This document shows, one piece after another, positions 60,875-64,000 of a stretch of 64,000 nucleotides of DNA. The DNA is from Actinopolyspora lacussalsi (GTDB lineage Bacteria; Actinomycetota; Actinomycetes; Mycobacteriales; Pseudonocardiaceae), in assembly GCA_030803735.1 (NCBI GenBank), contig JAURUC010000001.1, positions 62,001 through 126,000 of the forward strand, written 5' to 3'. A model generated the notes under the pieces. The model was not told the origin of the DNA. It did no database searches and saw only the letters and a program-made list of their open reading frames with translations. A program made the translations under genes and the position numbers. How positions within the stretch are numbered: position 1 is the stretch's first letter; each line of letters begins with the position of its first letter.

Positions 60875-63779
60875 GAACGATTCCAAGCGGGCCTCGGGAC
60901 AGCAGTACCGTGCCGCGCCGCAGAAGGCGTCGAAGACCGGACGGCGGGGCAAGGGCAAGGACCGCAAACCTTCCGGGGAACAGTCCCTGCCCAGCTACAC
61001 GCCGTCGATAGCGGCCCGCTCCATCGACGGTCACCTGCTGCGTACCGGCCAGGACGTGTTCGCCTGGTACCGGCTCTCCCCGCAGCGCTGGTCGTTCAGG
61101 TCCGATTCGCAGCGGCAGGACCTCATCGCCGCCATCGCCGGGCAGTACGCCGAGTTGCAGGGACGTTGGCTGCACCTGCGCGTGACGAACCGGCCCTATC
61201 CGATCCGGATGTGGGCCGAGGCGCACGTACGTAACGCGCACAACCCGATGCCCGATGTAGCGGGTGCGTTGAGCTTCGACGACTACATGGTCGGGGAACA
61301 GCAGCAGCTCATGGGACGCTCGATGGCCGAGAAGGAGGTCTACCTGGGGGTGCAGGTCCAGACCCGCAACGTGGTCGACCGCGCGGTCGAGCGAGCCGCG
61401 CCGTTGCTGCGTCGAGTGTTCCCGGAGGCCGTCGACGCCGAACTGGTCGCCCTGGACAGCGAGATCGAACACCTGGATCAGGTGATCGGCTCGGCGGGGC
61501 TGGACGGCAGACCGGTCACCGCCGAGGAAGTCTCCTGGTTGATGCACCGCTCGTGCTCGCTCGGGCTGCCGGCCCCGCGCAACCTGCCCGCGACTCCGAG
61601 CAGCGACTGGCAACCCGAGGACCTGGCCTCCTTCACCGACGCCGCCGACATGCACCAGGAGCCCTACGCCCCCACGGTCACCGTCCGGGGGCGCACCGGC
61701 TCCAACGCCGGTGTGAGCAGACAGGTGGCGGTGCTGACCCTCGGCCAGACGCACGGACTGCAGATCCCCGAAGTGGACGATCCCTGGCTGCAGCACTCCG
61801 ACCGGCTGCCCGCTCCGGTCGAGTGGTCCGCCCGCATCTACGTCCGTCGACCGGAGGACGTCGGTGGGGAGCTGCAGCGCCAGATGAACAAGGTGCGCTC
61901 CCAAGTGCGCCACTACACCGAGGAACACGGCCTGGAACCGCCCACCTCGCTCTCCCGGCAGGCGGGCAGGGTGCTGGAGATCGACGACGAGATGACCTCC
62001 GGCTTCACCGCGTTGGCCACCCGGGTGCGTTCCTGGTGGCGCATGTCGGTTTCCGGGCCGACCGAGCGTGACGCGCTGCGGCTCGCCCAGCAGTTGCTCG
62101 ATCTCTACAAACCCAAGGTGGCGATTGAGCACCCCGAGGCCCAGTACGCCATGGCGCGGGAGTTCATCCCCGGTGAGCCGCTCGCCTCGGGGGCCTACAT
62201 GCGTCGCGGCTCCGTGGTGTGGGCCGCCTCCTCGGTGCCGCAGGCCACCGCCGAGGTGGGGGACCGCAGGGGAGTGCTGCTGGGCGAGACCTGCACCGCC
62301 ACGCGGCGCCCGGTGGCCTGGGACCCGTGGATGGCGCAGGAGGTGCGCGACGCCTCCGGGCTGACCGCCATGGTCGCCGGTCTCGGCGGCGGCAAGTCCT
62401 TCCTCGGCGGCGGTTTGGTGTACAAGACGCTGCGTGCCGGGGCGTACTGGACGTTGCTGGACCCGTCCGGTCCGCTGGCCGAGCTGTGCGAACTGCCCGA
62501 ACTGCGGCCCTACGCGCGTCCGATCAACCTGCTCAACGCGCAACCGGGCATCCTCAATCCGTACCGGGTCGTCGCCGAGCCCGAGCTGGAGCACTTCGTG
62601 GACGAGGAGGACCCGGAGCGCAGCTGGCGGCGGGAACGCGCGCTGGCCGCGGCCACCAGACGCCGACTGGTGCTCGACGTGCTCACCGGCCTGCTGCCCT
62701 ACGACGTCGCCCGGATGCCGCAGACCCGCATCGTGCTGCTGCGCGCGGTCCGGGCCGTCGGCGGTAGGCCCGACGCGCACCCAGGTATGGTGTTCGAGGC
62801 GCTGCGCAGGGATGCCAGTGAGCACCACGAGCACGCCGTGGTGGTCGCGGACTTCCTCGACGAGGTCCGCGAACGCATGTCGTTGCTGATCCCGGAAGCC
62901 GACGCCGATCCCTACTCGCAGCGCAGGGAGGACCGGCTGACCGTGCTCACCATGGCCGGGTTGACCCTTCCCAAGGACGGCGTCGGCCGCGAGCACTGGA
63001 CCGACAGCGAGGCCCTGGGGGTCCAACTGCTCAACCTGGCCGCGTGGCTGACCCAACGCACCGTCTACGAGCGTCCGAAGGAGGAACGCAAGGGAGTCTG
63101 GATCGACGAGGCGTTCTTCCTGTCCGAGGTTCCCACCGGACGGGTGCTGATGAACCGCTTCGCCCGTGACTCCCGGAAGTGGAACGTGCGTGTGCTGCTG
63201 TCCAGCCAGATCCCCGACGACTTCCTGCGCATCCAGGGTTTCGTGTCGCTGTTGGACTCGGTGTTCATCGGCAGGCTCGACGACGAGCAGGCCCAGTCCG
63301 ACGCGCTGCGACTGCTGAAGGTTCCGGTCGACGCGGGTTACGAACAGGTCGTCTCCGCGCTGGGGCGCCGCCCCGGACCGTCGCGCAACAGCACCGAACG
63401 GGACCGTTCGCCGCGGCAGTTCATCTTCGGTGACGGCGACGGCGGCGTGGAACGCATCAGGATCGACTTCAGCGGTCCGCACCTGCAGCACCTGCGCGAC
63501 TCGCTGGACACCACGCCGGTGGCGGAGGAGTCCGAGGAGAACACCTCGGGTGGCAACGATGCGCTGACGCCGAACTCCGACTCGATCGCCGAGATCGGCG
63601 GTGCCGACTCCGAGGAAGAACCGGTCTCGGAGGAGAGCGAGGAGCTGCTGGAGGACTTCGCCGAGTGGGAGCTCACCGCTGCCGGGGTGGGGCGCGACGA
63701 CCATCAGACCGAGTCCGACGAGGAGCCCGGGAGCAGTAACGGTTACCGGGGCGGGGACCGAGCACGAGGTGTTACCTGA
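60849..63779 (+). CDS. VirB4/TrbE-like secretion ATPase
   Basis: 976 residues from GTG 60849, chosen for the AAGGAGG 6 bases upstream; a longer frame adds 59 Pro/Arg residues out of keeping. Basic N-terminus, then the VirB4 N-domain (SYTPSIAARSIDGHLLRTGQDVFAWYRLSPQRWSFRSDSQRQDLIAAIAGQYAELQGRWLHLRVTNRP). Walker A is 'MVAGLGGGKSFLGGGLVYKTL'. The Walker B region is 'KGVWIDEAFFLSEVPTGRVLMNRFARDSRKWNVRVLLSSQIPDDFL' with the sensor Gln. The last ~90 residues are highly acidic. It would energise a type IV-like machine at the membrane. It is the third gene of the cluster and intact. Confidence 0.88.
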   Translation: MFGRGRGRENDSKRASGQQYRAAPQKASKTGRRGKGKDRKPSGEQSLPSYTPSIAARSIDGHLLRTGQDVFAWYRLSPQRWSFRSDSQRQDLIAAIAGQYAELQGRWLHLRVTNRPYPIRMWAEAHVRNAHNPMPDVAGALSFDDYMVGEQQQLMGRSMAEKEVYLGVQVQTRNVVDRAVERAAPLLRRVFPEAVDAELVALDSEIEHLDQVIGSAGLDGRPVTAEEVSWLMHRSCSLGLPAPRNLPATPSSDWQPEDLASFTDAADMHQEPYAPTVTVRGRTGSNAGVSRQVAVLTLGQTHGLQIPEVDDPWLQHSDRLPAPVEWSARIYVRRPEDVGGELQRQMNKVRSQVRHYTEEHGLEPPTSLSRQAGRVLEIDDEMTSGFTALATRVRSWWRMSVSGPTERDALRLAQQLLDLYKPKVAIEHPEAQYAMAREFIPGEPLASGAYMRRGSVVWAASSVPQATAEVGDRRGVLLGETCTATRRPVAWDPWMAQEVRDASGLTAMVAGLGGGKSFLGGGLVYKTLRAGAYWTLLDPSGPLAELCELPELRPYARPINLLNAQPGILNPYRVVAEPELEHFVDEEDPERSWRRERALAAATRRRLVLDVLTGLLPYDVARMPQTRIVLLRAVRAVGGRPDAHPGMVFEALRRDASEHHEHAVVVADFLDEVRERMSLLIPEADADPYSQRREDRLTVLTMAGLTLPKDGVGREHWTDSEALGVQLLNLAAWLTQRTVYERPKEERKGVWIDEAFFLSEVPTGRVLMNRFARDSRKWNVRVLLSSQIPDDFLRIQGFVSLLDSVFIGRLDDEQAQSDALRLLKVPVDAGYEQVVSALGRRPGPSRNSTERDRSPRQFIFGDGDGGVERIRIDFSGPHLQHLRDSLDTTPVAEESEENTSGGNDALTPNSDSIAEIGGADSEEEPVSEESEELLEDFAEWELTAAGVGRDDHQTESDEEPGSSNGYRGGDRARGVT

Positions 63780-63781
63780 TC

Positions 63782-64000
63782 GTGTGGTTGCTGTTGATCC
63801 TGGCGGTGGCGACCACGGCGGTGGTCGCCGGACTCCGACGTGCGGGACGCGGTTCCGGTCGCTTCCCGGTTCCCCGCCGTGGCCGTCGCGGTGCGTTGAC
63901 GATCGTGATCGCGCTGCTGGGACTGCAGGCCCTGGCCGGCGCTCCCGCCCACGCGCAGCCGTTGGACTGCACCGAACCCCCGACACCGGGACGTCCCGGC
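63782..64000 (+). CDS. Membrane protein of the secretion-like cluster, 3'-truncated by the window edge
   Basis: GTG two bases after the ATPase stop opens a frame that stays open to the window end (73 codons). Residues 1-16 are one hydrophobic helix (VWLLLILAVATTAVVAG), then a basic stretch (LRRAGRGSGRFPVPRRGRRG). A second helix (LTIVIALLGLQALAGAPAHAQP) ends in an AxA-like site, suggesting that the following part is outside the cell. The position after VirB4 suggests a VirB6/TrbL-type channel protein, but too little is visible to be sure. Confidence 0.65.
   Translation, partial: MWLLLILAVATTAVVAGLRRAGRGSGRFPVPRRGRRGALTIVIALLGLQALAGAPAHAQPLDCTEPPTPGRPG

Noticed and set aside
60627..63986. Very long open frame (over 1100 codons) on the minus strand
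   Set aside because: It is fully antisense to the VirB4-like gene, which has Walker motifs and an ideal ribosome site. High G+C keeps the opposite frame open by chance; its product is His/Arg/Gly-rich and without domains.

Overview
The window is about 70% G+C, with tightly packed genes, many GTG/TTG starts and four-base ATGA/GTGA overlaps. This is typical of a filamentous actinomycete. Gene content and order (DUF3145, DUF3263, DUF3052, a PucR-type FasR regulator, AhpE, homodimeric AceE, F420-type luciferase-like oxidoreductase) point to the Pseudonocardiales/Actinopolysporales. The genus is an inference and cannot be fixed from sequence alone.

Layout. 1-6 kb: the 3' part of dnaG with its overlapping partner, a trans-aconitate methyltransferase, tRNA-Asn and tRNA-Met flanking a 70-residue membrane protein, and a three-gene sensor/regulator/coiled-coil operon. 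6-14 kb: a 27-residue zinc-ribbon microprotein candidate, pobA, a luciferase-like oxidoreductase, a SigE-family sigma factor overlapping a membrane partner, and a flavin disulphide oxidoreductase. 14-18 kb: an ABC exporter divergent from a histidine kinase/response regulator pair. 18-26 kb: the fatty acid synthase II operon fabD-fabH-acpP-fabF-accD with its likely regulator FasR upstream. 26-32 kb: an FMN riboswitch-controlled riboflavin importer (pnuX), aceE, a DUF3052 gene, ahpE, tRNA-Val and a GDT1-type cation exporter. 32-37 kb: a saccharopine-dehydrogenase-like reductase, an orphan EACC1 gene and a GH3 glucosidase. 37-45.6 kb: a complete jetABCD (Wadjet-type SMC) anti-plasmid operon. 45.7-55 kb: cobD, SURF1, a TnpB element, a fructosamine kinase, ptpA, cobC, a NIF3 gene, a zinc-ribbon coiled-coil gene and an RNase HI/phosphatase fusion. 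55-59.5 kb: a ROK regulator divergent from a sugar transporter, RNase P RNA and a methyltransferase. 59.9-64 kb: the start of a type IV secretion-like cluster that runs off the window.

How it fits together. From memory, the order fabD...accD, fasR, aceE, DUF3052, ahpE, cobD, SURF1, ptpA, cobC, NIF3, zinc ribbon and RNase H/phosphatase largely follows Mycobacterium tuberculosis Rv2228c-Rv2247. The core is therefore an old actinobacterial block for acetyl-CoA supply and fatty acid elongation. The GH3 gene, EACC1, Wadjet operon and TnpB element look like insertions into it. Several clean palindromes sit in promoter regions (tam, the ABC exporter/kinase gap, fabD, ROK/transporter gap, tnpB/HTH gap) and are reported as candidate operators. 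I found no CRISPR array and no rRNA.
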